NCBI GenBank assembly: GCA_030715135.1
Contig: JAUYVH010000003.1
Span: forward strand, 144,371 to 208,370
Length of the DNA stretch: 64,000 nt
From: Keguizhuia sedimenti
GTDB lineage: Bacteria; Pseudomonadota; Gammaproteobacteria; Burkholderiales; Burkholderiaceae_D
Reading direction: 5' to 3'
Made by a program: the position numbers and the translations under genes. Positions 12,052-21,400 of this stretch are shown one piece after another. The number at the start of each line of letters is the position of its first letter. Positions within the stretch are counted from its first letter, which is position 1. The notes beneath the pieces were generated by a model, which saw nothing but the letters and a program-made list of their open reading frames with translations, was not told the DNA's origin and did no database searches.

Positions 12052-14916
12052 ATGGCAAAACAGACCACGCTTTCGACCCGCAGCCCAAAAGCCTCGGCCA
12101 ACCCAGATGCCCCGCTTAAAGAAGATATCCGCCTGCTGGGACAGTTATTGGGTGATGTGTTGCGCGAGAAGGAAGGCCAGACTGCATTTGAAATTGTCGA
12201 AACCATCCGGCAAACCGCAGTACGCTTCCGGCGTGAATCCGATGCACAGTCGGGTGCGGATCTCAATAAGCTGCTCAAGAAACTGACACGCGAACAGACG
12301 ATTTCCGTAGTGCGCGCATTTTCGTATTTTTCGCATCTGGTCAACATTGCAGAAGACCAGCACCTTAACCGATTGCACCGCGCGCGCCTTTTATCTGGCG
12401 CAGATCCCGAACAGGGAACAGTTGCACATGCGTTTTCAAAATTGCGCGAAGCCGGGGTAACCGGAAGTGAAGTACGAAAATTTTTCAGAAATGCCCTGAT
12501 CTCTCCCGTCCTGACCGCGCATCCGACCGAGGTGCAACGTAAAAGCATCCTGGATGCGGAACATGAAATTGCCCGCCTCCTTGCGGAACGCGATCTTCCA
12601 CTGACACCGAAAGAGCGGGACCGCAACCGTGAAATGCTGCATGCTCAGGTTGCAACGCTCTGGCAAACCCGCATGCTGCGCTACACCAAGCTGAGCGTGT
12701 CCGACGAGATCGACAATGCACTTACCTATTACCGCAGCACATTCCTGCACGAATTGCCTGCGCTGTACGACGACATCAATGAAGAGCTGACAGAACATTT
12801 TCCACAGCGCGCAAGCCAATCCACCTCCCAAACCGATCTGCTGGAATTCGTCCAGATGGGAAGCTGGATCGGCGGCGACCGCGACGGCAATCCGAATGTC
12901 AATGCCGCGACGATGCAACATGCCTTGGCCCGCCAGTCCACTACAGCACTGGAATTCTATCTCGATCAAGTGCATACACTCGGTTCGGAGCTGTCCCTGT
13001 CGACCCTGCTGGTCGATGTCAGCCCTGAGCTTCAGGCTTTGGCGAACAAGTCGCCCGATGTATCCGCGCACCGCACCGATGAGCCATACCGCCGAGCCCT
13101 GATTGTCATTTATGCACGCCTTGCGGCAACGGCACGGTCCCTGGGTGCAACCAATATCCTGCGGCAGGAAGTCATGCAGGAAGCACCATATGCAACGGCC
13201 AGCGCATTCACCGCCGACCTGCAACTGCTGGTCGATTCGCTCAACTCTCACCACGGTGCCGTGCTGGTCAAGCCGCGCCTCGCCATGATCAAGCGCGCTT
13301 CCGAAATTTTCGGGTTCCATCTCGCTACCCTGGATATGCGCCAGAGTTCGGATGTGCATGAGCGTGTCATCACCGAATTATTCCAGCGTGCACGCGTAGA
13401 AACCGATTATGCAGCCCTTCCCGAAGAGGAAAAAATTGCGCTCTTGCTGGGGGAGCTGGACAAGCCGCGCCTGCTTTATTCCCCGTATGTCGACTACTCG
13501 GAAGAGACAAATTCCGAACTGGCCATCCTTCGCGTGGCGCGCGAGATCCGCAAGCGCTATGGATCGCGTGCAATCCGCAACTACATTATTTCTCACACGG
13601 AAACCGTTTCCGACCTGCTGGAGGTATTTCTTCTGCAAAGAGAGACAGGCCTGATGCGGATCTCCTCTGACAGCAATACGAAAGGCGAAAACGACTCGGA
13701 AGCCGAACTGATGGTCATTCCATTATTCGAGACCATCCCGGACCTGCGCTGCGCTGCAGACATCATGGAACGGCTGATGGCCATTCCCCAGGTAAAGCTG
13801 CTGATTGAAAAGCAGGACAACCTGCAGGAAGTCATGCTGGGCTATTCCGATTCCAACAAAGACGGAGGTTTCCTGACATCCAACTGGGAGCTGTACAAGG
13901 CTGAAACGCAACTGGTACGCGTGTTCGACCGTGCGGGTGTGCAGTTGCGCCTGTTCCATGGCCGCGGCGGTACGGTCGGCCGCGGCGGCGGTCCAAGCTA
14001 CGAAGCCATCCTTGCGCAACCACCCAGGACGGTCAACGGTCAGATACGCTTGACCGAACAAGGCGAAATCATTTCATCGAAATTCTCCAATCCCGAAATC
14101 GGCCGGCGCAATCTGGAACTCCTGGTTGCGGCCACGGTAGAGGCCAGCCTGATGCCCCATGCTGCAGAAGGAAAACGCGCCAAGCGTTTGGCTGAATTCC
14201 AGCAGGTCATGGAAGAACTGTCGGAGCGCGCCTACAAAGCTTACCGAAACCTGGTGTACCAGACGCCAGGATTCACGGATTATTTTTTCAGCGCCACACC
14301 GATTGCAGAGATCGCGGAGCTGAACATCGGTTCGCGTCCTGCCTCGCGCAAGAAAACCAGGCGTATCGAGGATCTTCGTGCCATCCCGTGGGGATTCTCG
14401 TGGGGACAATGCCGCTTGCTTCTGCCGGGCTGGTACGGCTTCGGCAGCGCGGTATCGTCCTGGCTGGAAGAAAGCGACGACCGCTCGCGCAAGGAAAAGC
14501 TGACCACCCTGCGCGCAATGCTTAAGGAATGGCCGCTCTTCGCTACACTGGTTTCCAACATGGACATGGTGCTGGCGAAAACCGACCTTGCGGTTGCGTG
14601 GCGTTATGCGGAATTGGTGAGCGACAGGAAGCTGCGCAACAATATCTACAAGCGCATCGTCACGGAACATGAGCTCACGATCAATAGCCTGAATGTGATC
14701 ACTGGCGTCAAGGAAAGACTTGCCGGCAATCCGATGCTCGCACGCTCGATCAAGAACCGTGTTCCCTACCTTGATCCATTGAATCACCTGCAAGTGGAGC
14801 TGCTCAAGCGGCACCGCACCGTGGGGGCAGACGATGAGAACGCCGACAAGCGCGTCCGGCGCGGCATTCATCTTTCGATCAACGGCATTGCGGCCGGATT
14901 GCGTAATACAGGGTAA
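12052..14916 (+). CDS. ppc: Phosphoenolpyruvate carboxylase
   Basis: It fixes bicarbonate onto PEP to make oxaloacetate, replenishing the TCA cycle. The protein has 954 residues; bacterial enzymes are about 880-950. The catalytic histidine lies in TAHPTEVQ (H157). The second signature GYSDSNKDGGFLTSNW is near 597, and the glycine-rich arginine loop FHGRGGTVGRGGGP is near 635. The C-terminus is NGIAAGLRNTG, with the usual near-terminal asparagine-threonine-glycine ending. The gene sits inside the argH-algZR-hem block, divergent from hemC. A GC-rich hairpin follows the stop. Confidence 0.97.
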   Translation: MAKQTTLSTRSPKASANPDAPLKEDIRLLGQLLGDVLREKEGQTAFEIVETIRQTAVRFRRESDAQSGADLNKLLKKLTREQTISVVRAFSYFSHLVNIAEDQHLNRLHRARLLSGADPEQGTVAHAFSKLREAGVTGSEVRKFFRNALISPVLTAHPTEVQRKSILDAEHEIARLLAERDLPLTPKERDRNREMLHAQVATLWQTRMLRYTKLSVSDEIDNALTYYRSTFLHELPALYDDINEELTEHFPQRASQSTSQTDLLEFVQMGSWIGGDRDGNPNVNAATMQHALARQSTTALEFYLDQVHTLGSELSLSTLLVDVSPELQALANKSPDVSAHRTDEPYRRALIVIYARLAATARSLGATNILRQEVMQEAPYATASAFTADLQLLVDSLNSHHGAVLVKPRLAMIKRASEIFGFHLATLDMRQSSDVHERVITELFQRARVETDYAALPEEEKIALLLGELDKPRLLYSPYVDYSEETNSELAILRVAREIRKRYGSRAIRNYIISHTETVSDLLEVFLLQRETGLMRISSDSNTKGENDSEAELMVIPLFETIPDLRCAADIMERLMAIPQVKLLIEKQDNLQEVMLGYSDSNKDGGFLTSNWELYKAETQLVRVFDRAGVQLRLFHGRGGTVGRGGGPSYEAILAQPPRTVNGQIRLTEQGEIISSKFSNPEIGRRNLELLVAATVEASLMPHAAEGKRAKRLAEFQQVMEELSERAYKAYRNLVYQTPGFTDYFFSATPIAEIAELNIGSRPASRKKTRRIEDLRAIPWGFSWGQCRLLLPGWYGFGSAVSSWLEESDDRSRKEKLTTLRAMLKEWPLFATLVSNMDMVLAKTDLAVAWRYAELVSDRKLRNNIYKRIVTEHELTINSLNVITGVKERLAGNPMLARSIKNRVPYLDPLNHLQVELLKRHRTVGADDENADKRVRRGIHLSINGIAAGLRNTG

Positions 14917-14926
14917 TGTGCCTTTG

Positions 14927-14954
14927 GCTGCGGCTCCTGCGTAGGGGCTGCAGC
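14927..14954 (+). terminator. GC-rich hairpin after ppc
   Basis: Arms of 11 bases (14927-14937 and 14944-14954) pair with two G-T wobbles around a six-base loop, ten bases after the ppc stop. No T-run follows, so it is a weak or Rho-assisted terminator candidate between the convergent ppc and algR genes. Confidence 0.35.
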
Positions 14955-15013
14955 GTTAAGTGGATTAAGCATGGTGATCAGGGCGTGGATATCGCGCAGG
15001 ATCGACTTCGCCC

Positions 15014-15802
15014 CTAGCGCACCAGGCTTTTTACGATCGGCCATTGACGGCGCGATATTGGCAGGCGCTCCTCTACGCTTCTAAGGATAACTTGCCATGT
15101 TTCCTGGTTTTTTCCACCCTCGGCCTCAGCATCCACTGCAACCGTGCCGCGCTCTACACCGATGATGGCTTCGCGCGCAACAAGCGCATTACGGTGGACG
15201 CGCACAAGCACCTCCGCAAGCTCTTCCTCGATCGACAGCAAGGATTCCTCGATCAGGTATTCGTGCTCTCTTGTGCGAAGCGTCACATATTTTTGTTCCG
15301 CCTTCAGATAAATAACCTCCGATACGGGAACCAGCAGAACCCGGCCCCTTTCCTGCACCGAGAAATGCCTGCGCCGCGGGCTTCGGTTTTCCGCACTGGC
15401 AACCGCATTTGCGGCCCCAGCCTGGCTTCGCATGCGTACCACGCGCTGGATTGCATCGGCCAGGCGCTCTGCCCGCACCGGCTTGAGAAGATAATCAAGC
15501 GCATGTACATCAAATGCCTTCAGCGCAAACTCGTCGTAGGCACTGATGAAAATAACGGATGGAGCATTGAAATCCGGCCCTGCCAATATTTCCGCAAGCT
15601 GGATTCCGGTCATTCCGGGCATTTGTACGTCCAGCAAAATGATGTCGGGCCGGGACTCGCGAATGTGGTCGCAGGCGATGTGTGCATGATCCGCTTCACC
15701 GACCAGTTGATGCGGGCACTCGGTGATGATATCCGACAGCAGTGTTTTCAATCTTTGCCTTGCAGGAGCTTCATCGTCGACAATAAAAATCCGTGGAATC
15801 AT
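15014..15802 (-). CDS. algR: LytTR-family response regulator (AlgR-like)
   Basis: A two-component transcription regulator. Its receiver domain, residues 3-125, has the acidic pair D9-D10, phosphorylation site D58 in IILLDVQMPGMTG and a conserved lysine in LLKPVRAE. The C-terminal LytTR DNA-binding domain, about 150-255, shows VIYLKAEQKYVTLRT and VRVHRNALVAREAI. Its start overlaps the stop of the sensor gene by four bases, so the pair is coupled. Its place between argH/algZ and hemCD matches the conserved AlgZ-AlgR neighbourhood of pseudomonads. The targets in this organism are unknown, so the symbol indicates orthology by context rather than a role in alginate synthesis. Confidence 0.88.
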   Translation of the reverse strand: MIPRIFIVDDEAPARQRLKTLLSDIITECPHQLVGEADHAHIACDHIRESRPDIILLDVQMPGMTGIQLAEILAGPDFNAPSVIFISAYDEFALKAFDVHALDYLLKPVRAERLADAIQRVVRMRSQAGAANAVASAENRSPRRRHFSVQERGRVLLVPVSEVIYLKAEQKYVTLRTREHEYLIEESLLSIEEELAEVLVRVHRNALVAREAIIGVERGTVAVDAEAEGGKNQETWQVILRSVEERLPISRRQWPIVKSLVR

Positions 15803-16860
15803 GCGGCGTCCTTTACATACGGGAATTTCACACGCACTTCAAAATGGCCTCGCGCCACCATGGTCGTCAATTGTGCCTCCACATCATAGAGCAAGGCCAG
15901 GCGTTCACGGATATTTGCAAGTGCCATCTGGTTGCCTGTCGACTCCACATCCTGATGGAAAGGATTGACAATGCTGATTTCGATGCGGTCCAGGGAGCGG
16001 GCAACATGTATCTGGATGAGCGAGGGCTGGTTGGCAGGCTCGACACCATAGTGCACCGCATTCTCAACCAGCGGCTGCAGCAGAAGCGAAGGAATCTGCG
16101 CGTGACGCAATACGCGGTCCGAAATATCGGTGCGCTCCCATTTCACCTGCAGGCGGTGGCCGAGGCGTATTTTTTCAATCGACAGATATTGCCGGCATAA
16201 CCGGAGCTCATCTTCCAGCGTGGTCATGGAACGTGCATCGCGTAGCAGCACACGGAACAGGTCTGCCAGATCTTCGAGCGTCGCCTCGGCACGCTTGGGC
16301 TCACTGCGAATCAGCGACAGTACTGCATTCAGGCTATTGAACAGAAAATGCGGGCGTATGCGCGCCTGCAGAGCCTGCAGCCGCGCTTCTGACAGCGCCG
16401 GAGAGAATGCCCTGGTGCGCAATTCGAAGTAATGCTGCAGCACCAGCCCCATCAGTGCAGCAAGCAACATCCCTTTTACTACAGTCAGATTGGAGAAGCT
16501 GTTCAGGAACAAATCCATCGACGCCAGAAAATCGACGATCAGTGCCGTTACGGCAGCCGGCACGATGGCACAGGCGATACGCTGCCCCCGGGGAGGCACG
16601 GTCCGAATCGCCTTCCGCAAGCCACACAAGGCAAGCAATGAGCACAGGCAGGCGAGTTCCAGGACGATGGAGGCTTCGACAAATTCAAGAAGGCCGGCCA
16701 TCAGGCTGCCGGTGCGAAGCAGGATCGCTGCCAGCACGGTGACATTTACGGCAAGCAGAACACGAAAAATAATGCCTATATTGCAGCAGTCGGGAATGAC
16801 AATCTCGACCGGCGAGCGCTCTGTCTTGCTTGTTGGCGGACTGACGAAAAAGGAATGCAT
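15799..16860 (-). CDS. algZ: LytS/AlgZ-type sensor histidine kinase
   Basis: The membrane sensor partner of the LytTR regulator, 353 residues. At least four hydrophobic spans lie between about residues 30 and 145. The His_kinase signature follows, RIRPHFLFNSLNAVLSLI, with phospho-accepting H171. The N-box is seen as LLLQPLVENAVHYGVEP. The G-box region reads GNQMALANIRERLALL, less glycine-rich than classical kinases but usual for the AlgZ/FimS group. The ATG at 16860-16858 is immediately preceded by a MITE-like element, so the native upstream region has been displaced and the first 15-20 residues may differ from orthologues. No strong Shine-Dalgarno sequence precedes it, only GAG within the repeat. 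Confidence 0.85.
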   Translation of the reverse strand: MHSFFVSPPTSKTERSPVEIVIPDCCNIGIIFRVLLAVNVTVLAAILLRTGSLMAGLLEFVEASIVLELACLCSLLALCGLRKAIRTVPPRGQRIACAIVPAAVTALIVDFLASMDLFLNSFSNLTVVKGMLLAALMGLVLQHYFELRTRAFSPALSEARLQALQARIRPHFLFNSLNAVLSLIRSEPKRAEATLEDLADLFRVLLRDARSMTTLEDELRLCRQYLSIEKIRLGHRLQVKWERTDISDRVLRHAQIPSLLLQPLVENAVHYGVEPANQPSLIQIHVARSLDRIEISIVNPFHQDVESTGNQMALANIRERLALLYDVEAQLTTMVARGHFEVRVKFPYVKDAA

Positions 16861-16861
16861 C

Positions 16862-17130
16862 TAGAACTCATTTCATAAATAGCAGCGTGTGCGAAAGGAC
16901 GATTTGGGATGCAGCGCTAGGCGTGATGCGCCGCACAGGGTGGCCCCCTGTGCAAGCAGCACAACAACGCGATGCGCCCAAATCGTCCTTTCCCTCCGGG
17001 TTCGGCCCAGAATGGGCGCTGGCCGCGTTGCGCAGCTTGCAAATAGATGGCTATTCGCTGCACTGCACGCCTTGCCATCATCCGATTCTGGACTAAACGC
17101 ATCATGCTGGTATTTATGAAATGAGTTCTA
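16862..17130. mobile_element. MITE-like element with 20-bp terminal inverted repeats
   Basis: Bases 16862-16881 and 17111-17130 are perfect 20-base inverted repeats. The outermost TA on both sides could be a TA target duplication around an 18-base repeat, as made by IS630/Tc1-mariner-type transposases; this is inference. Inside are further nested repeats: a 16-base perfect pair at 16893-16908 and 16977-16992, and an 8-base hairpin at 16933-16940 with 16946-16953. It has no open reading frame with transposase features. It occupies nearly the whole algZ-argH intergenic region and begins one base from the algZ start codon. I saw no second copy in this window. Confidence 0.8.
16893..16992. repeat. 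Nested inverted repeat inside the MITE-like element
   Basis: A 16-base perfect inverted repeat (16893-16908 and 16977-16992) encloses an apical hairpin with arms GCACAGGG and CCCTGTGC and a five-base loop. Transcribed in either direction, this half of the element would fold into a long, branched stem. Confidence 0.75.
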
Positions 17131-17156
17131 AGTGAGGGAAGCGTGCCTGCTTGTTT

Positions 17157-17162
17157 TATAAT
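17157..17162 (+). promoter_or_regulatory. -10 box for argH
   Basis: A perfect TATAAT lies 25 bases upstream of the argH ATG, just outside the right end of the MITE-like element. Any -35 element would fall at about 17134-17139, at the edge of the repeat, where no good match is seen. Confidence 0.4.
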
Positions 17163-17186
17163 CGTACAATTCTTCAGGATTCCATT

Positions 17187-18581
17187 ATGACAGCACAACT
17201 TTCCAAAAAAAGCGAGGCTTGGTCGGCTCGATTCTCCGAACCTGTCTCCGATTTGGTCAAACGCTATACCGCGTCCGTTTTTTTCGACAAGCGTCTGGCA
17301 CCCTTCGATATCCAGGGTTCATTGGCACATGCCGAGATGCTGGCGGCGCAGGGAATCATCAGCGCGCAGGATCATGCCGATATCCAGCGAGGCATGGCAC
17401 AGATCGAATCCGAAATTGCGGCAGGCAAGTTCGAATGGCTGCTCGACCTGGAAGATGTGCACCTCAATATTGAAAAAAGATTAACGGAACTGGTCGGTGA
17501 TGCCGGAAAACGTTTGCACACCGGCCGGTCCCGCAACGATCAGGTAGCAACCGATATCCGCCTGTACATGCGTGCGGCAATCGACGACATCGTGATTCTT
17601 TTGCGTGATCTGCGCCTTGCCTTGCTTGACCTGGCTGAAAAGCATGCCGATACCATCCTGCCCGGCTTTACGCATATGCAGGTGGCTCAGCCGGTGACCT
17701 TCGGCCATCACATGCTGGCCTATGTTGAAATGTTCAACCGCGATGCGGAACGCATGGCTGATTGCCGCAAGCGTGTAAACCGCCTGCCGCTGGGCGCCGC
17801 CGCGCTGGCCGGCACGACTTTTCCAATCGACCGCGAACGCGTTGCCAGGACGCTGGGCTTCGAAGACGTGTGCCGCAATTCGCTGGACGCAGTATCTGAC
17901 CGCGACTTCGCAATTGAATTCTGTGCCGCAGCTGCGCTCGTCATGACGCATGTTTCACGCATGTCGGAGGAACTGGTCATCTGGATGAGCCCGCGCGTAG
18001 GCTTCATTGACATTGCGGACCGCTTCTGCACCGGTTCAAGCATCATGCCGCAAAAGAAGAATCCGGACGTGCCGGAACTAGCACGCGGCAAGACAGGGCG
18101 CGTCAACGGCCATCTGATTGCGCTGCTGACCCTGATGAAGGGACAACCTCTTGCCTATAACAAGGACAACCAGGAAGACAAGGAACCCTTGTTCGACACC
18201 GTCGATACCGTGACCGACACCCTGCGTATTTTTGCCGACATGGCAGGCGGCATTACGGTCAAACCCGACGCGATGCGCAAGGCAGCCTTGCAAGGCTATG
18301 CGACGGCAACCGATCTGGCGGACTATCTGGTGAAGAAAGGCTTGCCTTTCCGTGATGCGCATGAAGCGGTCGCACATGCAGTACGCCATTGCGAAACCAA
18401 AGGATGCGATTTGAGCGATTTGAGCCTCGACGAAATGCAGCGATTCTCGCCGCTCATCGACGCGGATGTCGCCGAAGTATTGACCCTGGAAGGTTCGGTC
18501 GCCGCACGCGATCATATCGGGGGAACTGCACCCAGCCAAGTGCGTGCGGCGATTGCTTACCTGCGGAGCAGGATTGCCTGA
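17187..18581 (+). CDS. argH: Argininosuccinate lyase
   Basis: It catalyses the last step of arginine synthesis, splitting argininosuccinate to arginine and fumarate. At 464 residues it has normal family length. The fumarase/lyase superfamily signature [15 protein letters not shown] lies near residues 282-296. The substrate-binding loops [13 protein letters not shown] and [13 protein letters not shown] are intact. The start at 17187 is supported by an AGGA at about 17177; an upstream in-frame TTG lacks support. Its promoter region abuts the MITE-like element. It converges on pmbA. Confidence 0.97.
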   Translation: MTAQLSKKSEAWSARFSEPVSDLVKRYTASVFFDKRLAPFDIQGSLAHAEMLAAQGIISAQDHADIQRGMAQIESEIAAGKFEWLLDLEDVHLNIEKRLTELVGDAGKRLHTGRSRNDQVATDIRLYMRAAIDDIVILLRDLRLALLDLAEKHADTILPGFTHMQVAQPVTFGHHMLAYVEMFNRDAERMADCRKRVNRLPLGAAALAGTTFPIDRERVARTLGFEDVCRNSLDAVSDRDFAIEFCAAAALVMTHVSRMSEELVIWMSPRVGFIDIADRFCTGSSIMPQKKNPDVPELARGKTGRVNGHLIALLTLMKGQPLAYNKDNQEDKEPLFDTVDTVTDTLRIFADMAGGITVKPDAMRKAALQGYATATDLADYLVKKGLPFRDAHEAVAHAVRHCETKGCDLSDLSLDEMQRFSPLIDADVAEVLTLEGSVAARDHIGGTAPSQVRAAIAYLRSRIA

Positions 18582-18619
18582 TTAAGAAGCGTGCAACGAA
18601 GCAGCAATAGAGTCCTATA

Positions 18620-18648
18620 AAGCAATGTCCGGCATGCGGACATTGCTT
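18620..18648. terminator. Bidirectional hairpin between argH and pmbA
   Basis: Perfect 12-base arms (18620-18631 and 18637-18648) with a five-base loop lie between convergent genes. On the minus strand the stem is followed by TTTATA. No long T-run exists on the plus strand. Confidence 0.55.
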
Positions 18649-18733
18649 AAGCTGCCGAAAGAAGACCGCCAAAAAAAAGCGGCCAGGTGACCGGGCCATT
18701 GCAGATCGTCCGGATCGCTTTTAAAACAGCGTA

Positions 18734-20098
18734 CTAGTTTCCGGCAATCGTCATGCTTTCAATCAGAACAGAGCCCGTTCTCTTGGTGCCGCGCACGATG
18801 GAATCAGTGCCGACCGCAACGATCTGGGAAAACATGTCCTTCATATTTCCGGCAATGGTAATTTCTTCGACCGGATACTGAATCACGCCATTTTCGACCC
18901 AATAGCCGGCTGCGCCACGCGAATAATCGCCGGTGACATAATTCACGCCCTGTCCCATGAGTTCGGTGACCAAAAGGCCCGTGCCCATTTTCCTGAGCAT
19001 GCCCTTGAAGTCATCATCCGGAGAAGTCAGCACTGAAGATATGGAAAGATTATGCGAGCCCCCGGCATTGCCGGTAGTTTTCATGCCAAGCTTGCGGGCC
19101 GAATAGCTGGAAAGGAAATAACCTTGCACGACGCCGTCCTTTATCACATGGCGTCGCATCGTCTTTACGCCCTCTTCATCGAAGGGTGCCGATCCGACCG
19201 CGCCGATAATATGCGGGTTTTCCTCGATCTGGATATGCGGCGCAAACACTTGTTCGCCCAATGAATCGAGCAGGAAGGTGGATTTGCGGTACAAGGCGCC
19301 GCCCGAGATTGCCTGCACGAATGCGCCCAGCAAGCCTGCTGCGAGCGGGGCCTCGAACAGGACCGGACACTTGCGCGTATCGATCTTGTGCGCATTCAGG
19401 CGAGCCAACGCGCGCTCCGCCGCATAGCGGCCGACCGCTTCCGGTTTGGCCAAAAGCCGCGGGTCGCGCATGGACGAATACCAGTCGTCGCGTTGCATGT
19501 TGGCGCCTTTTCCAGCAATCGGCGCAACCGAAATGGTATGACGCGAATAAGGATAGCCGCCGATAAAGCCCAGCGAATTGGCCGCTACGAAATGCGACTG
19601 CTGTGCGTAGACGCTGGCACCTTCGCTATTGGTAATGCGCTTGTCCGTTGCAAATGCCGCATCCTCGCACCGCTTGGCCAGTTCGACCGCTTCCTCGGAC
19701 GAAATCTGCCATGGATAGCATAATTGCAGATCGCGGGGATTCATCTCGAGGGTGTCATGGTCCGGCAGGCCGGCACAATCGTCTTCCGCAGTAAATCGTG
19801 CAATGTTGTAAGCCGCCTCCACCGTGTCGCTCAAAGCTTGCTGGGAAAAATCGGAGGTACTGGCGTTGCCGCGCCGTATGGCGCGCCCTTCGCCCAGATA
19901 GACCGTTACGCCCATTCCCTTGTCTTTGTTCTGCTCGATTGTTTCGACTTTGCCTTTGCGAACAGTGACCGACAAGCCATTTCCTTCGCTGATTTCCACG
20001 GAAGCGCCCGTGGCGCCTTTTGCTTCAGCGAAATTCAATACATCCCTGGCGAGCTGTTTCAATTGTTCTTGGCTGTAAATAAATACGGATTCGCTCAT
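18734..20098 (-). CDS. pmbA: Metalloprotease PmbA/TldE
   Basis: The TldE half of the TldD/TldE protease, which in characterised bacteria matures microcin B17 and degrades CcdA. The 454-residue protein shows the U62-family pattern: an N-terminal QNKDKGMGVTVYLGEGRAI, a central EAPLAAGLLGAFVQAISGGALYR and a C-terminal TGDYSRGAAGYWVENG. TldE subunits lack the HExxxH zinc site of TldD, and none is visible here. The partner tldD is not in the window. It is divergent from darP across 80 bases, a gene pair common in proteobacteria. Confidence 0.93.
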   Translation of the reverse strand: MSESVFIYSQEQLKQLARDVLNFAEAKGATGASVEISEGNGLSVTVRKGKVETIEQNKDKGMGVTVYLGEGRAIRRGNASTSDFSQQALSDTVEAAYNIARFTAEDDCAGLPDHDTLEMNPRDLQLCYPWQISSEEAVELAKRCEDAAFATDKRITNSEGASVYAQQSHFVAANSLGFIGGYPYSRHTISVAPIAGKGANMQRDDWYSSMRDPRLLAKPEAVGRYAAERALARLNAHKIDTRKCPVLFEAPLAAGLLGAFVQAISGGALYRKSTFLLDSLGEQVFAPHIQIEENPHIIGAVGSAPFDEEGVKTMRRHVIKDGVVQGYFLSSYSARKLGMKTTGNAGGSHNLSISSVLTSPDDDFKGMLRKMGTGLLVTELMGQGVNYVTGDYSRGAAGYWVENGVIQYPVEEITIAGNMKDMFSQIVAVGTDSIVRGTKRTGSVLIESMTIAGN

Positions 20099-20178
20099 GA
20101 ATGGTTTCTTCGAAAGACGGATAAAACAGTTATGATAACAGTCCTTGCTGATTAGCTTTTCAATAGATATTTAAGATT

Positions 20179-20766
20179 ATGCCAAATCCGAACCGTGGCT
20201 CCTGCGGCTTTCAATCAGATGAATTCGAGCAGGAATATGATCGCCCCTCGAAGTCGCAGCTGAAGCGCGAAATGACCGCGCTGCAAAAACTGGGCGAAGA
20301 ACTGCTTGCCGAACCTAAAGAGCGTATCAAGCGCCTCCCCCTGCCGGAGGACGTGCGCGATGCAATCCTGGAGTGCCAAACCATCAAGAGCCATGAAGGC
20401 AGGCGCCGCCAGTTGCAATACGTCGGCAAAAAAATGCGCAGCCTGGAAGAAGAGGAAGTAGCTGCCGTCCAGAAAATGCTCGACAGCTGGCGGGGCGCAT
20501 CAAAGGCCGACACCGCTGCATTGCATGCACTGGAGCGCCGTCGCGACAAGCTGTTGAAAGACGATGATGCCCTGACCGCTCTGCTGACCGAATATCCGCA
20601 GGCCGACGTTCAGCAATTGCGCACCCTGATCCGCAATGCGCGCAAGGAACAGGCGGAGAACAAACCTCCCAAGGCATATCGCGAGATTTTCCAGATCCTG
20701 AAAGAGTTACAATCCGCATCCTCGTCCCCATCCGAGAATGAACATGACACAAACGAAGAAGAATAA
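20179..20766 (+). CDS. darP: Ribosome biogenesis factor DarP (YjgA, DUF615)
   Basis: A small charged protein that associates with the large ribosomal subunit during assembly in E. coli. At 195 residues it matches the family. The conserved start of the domain is RPSKSQLKREMTALQKLGEE, followed by LPLPEDVRDAILECQ and HEGRRRQLQYVGKKMR, the most diagnostic stretch. The C-terminus is LRTLIRNARKEQAENKPPKA. It is divergent from pmbA and overlaps the start of mog by more than 20 bases. Confidence 0.92.
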   Translation: MPNPNRGSCGFQSDEFEQEYDRPSKSQLKREMTALQKLGEELLAEPKERIKRLPLPEDVRDAILECQTIKSHEGRRRQLQYVGKKMRSLEEEEVAAVQKMLDSWRGASKADTAALHALERRRDKLLKDDDALTALLTEYPQADVQQLRTLIRNARKEQAENKPPKAYREIFQILKELQSASSSPSENEHDTNEEE

Positions 20767-21361
20767 TCCCGATGAACTGCTGATCGGCCTGGTTTCCATC
20801 TCCGACCGTGCATCGAGCGGTGTGTATGAGGATCAGGGCATTCCTGCACTGCGCGACTGGTTTGCAGCTGCGCTAAGTACCCCGTGGTCCATGGAAACCC
20901 GGCTGATCCCGGATGAGCGCGCAGAAATCGAAAAAACGCTGATTGAACTGGTTGACCAGGTGAAGTGCGATCTGGTGCTGACGACCGGCGGTACCGGCCC
21001 CGCGCGACGCGACGTTACGCCCGAAGCAACGCTTGCGGTCGCCACCAAGGAAATGCCGGGCTTCGGCGAACAGATGCGCCAGATCAGCCTGCAATTCGTG
21101 CCCACGGCGATCCTGTCGCGTCAGGTGGCAGTCATTCGCGAAACATCCGATCATGCCGCCCTGATCATGAATTTGCCAGGGCAGCCGAAGTCGATCAAGG
21201 AAACGCTGGAAGGACTGAAGGACGCAGACGGAAAACCCGTCGTGTCCGGCATATTCGCCGCAGTCCCCTATTGCATCGACCTGATCGGCGGACCGTACAT
21301 CGAAACCAATGAATCCGTGTGCAAGGCATTTCGCCCGAAGTCGGCAATCCGAAAAAAATAA
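20744..21361 (+). CDS. mog: Molybdopterin adenylyltransferase
   Basis: It adenylylates molybdopterin before molybdate insertion. The MoCF/MogA fold is shown by IGLVSISDRASSGVYEDQGIP at the N-terminus and the substrate-binding TTGGTGPARRDVTPEA near residue 80. The late NLPGQPKSIKETL loop is also typical. I took the ATG at 20744 (205 residues); an ATG six bases upstream is equally possible, and a GAGA motif precedes both. The start lies inside the end of darP, implying coupled translation. The other moa/moe genes are not in the window. Confidence 0.93.
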   Translation: MTQTKKNNPDELLIGLVSISDRASSGVYEDQGIPALRDWFAAALSTPWSMETRLIPDERAEIEKTLIELVDQVKCDLVLTTGGTGPARRDVTPEATLAVATKEMPGFGEQMRQISLQFVPTAILSRQVAVIRETSDHAALIMNLPGQPKSIKETLEGLKDADGKPVVSGIFAAVPYCIDLIGGPYIETNESVCKAFRPKSAIRKK

Positions 21362-21400
21362 GTCTTCCGGCAACAGATTACCTCACTACCTCACTCCAAC

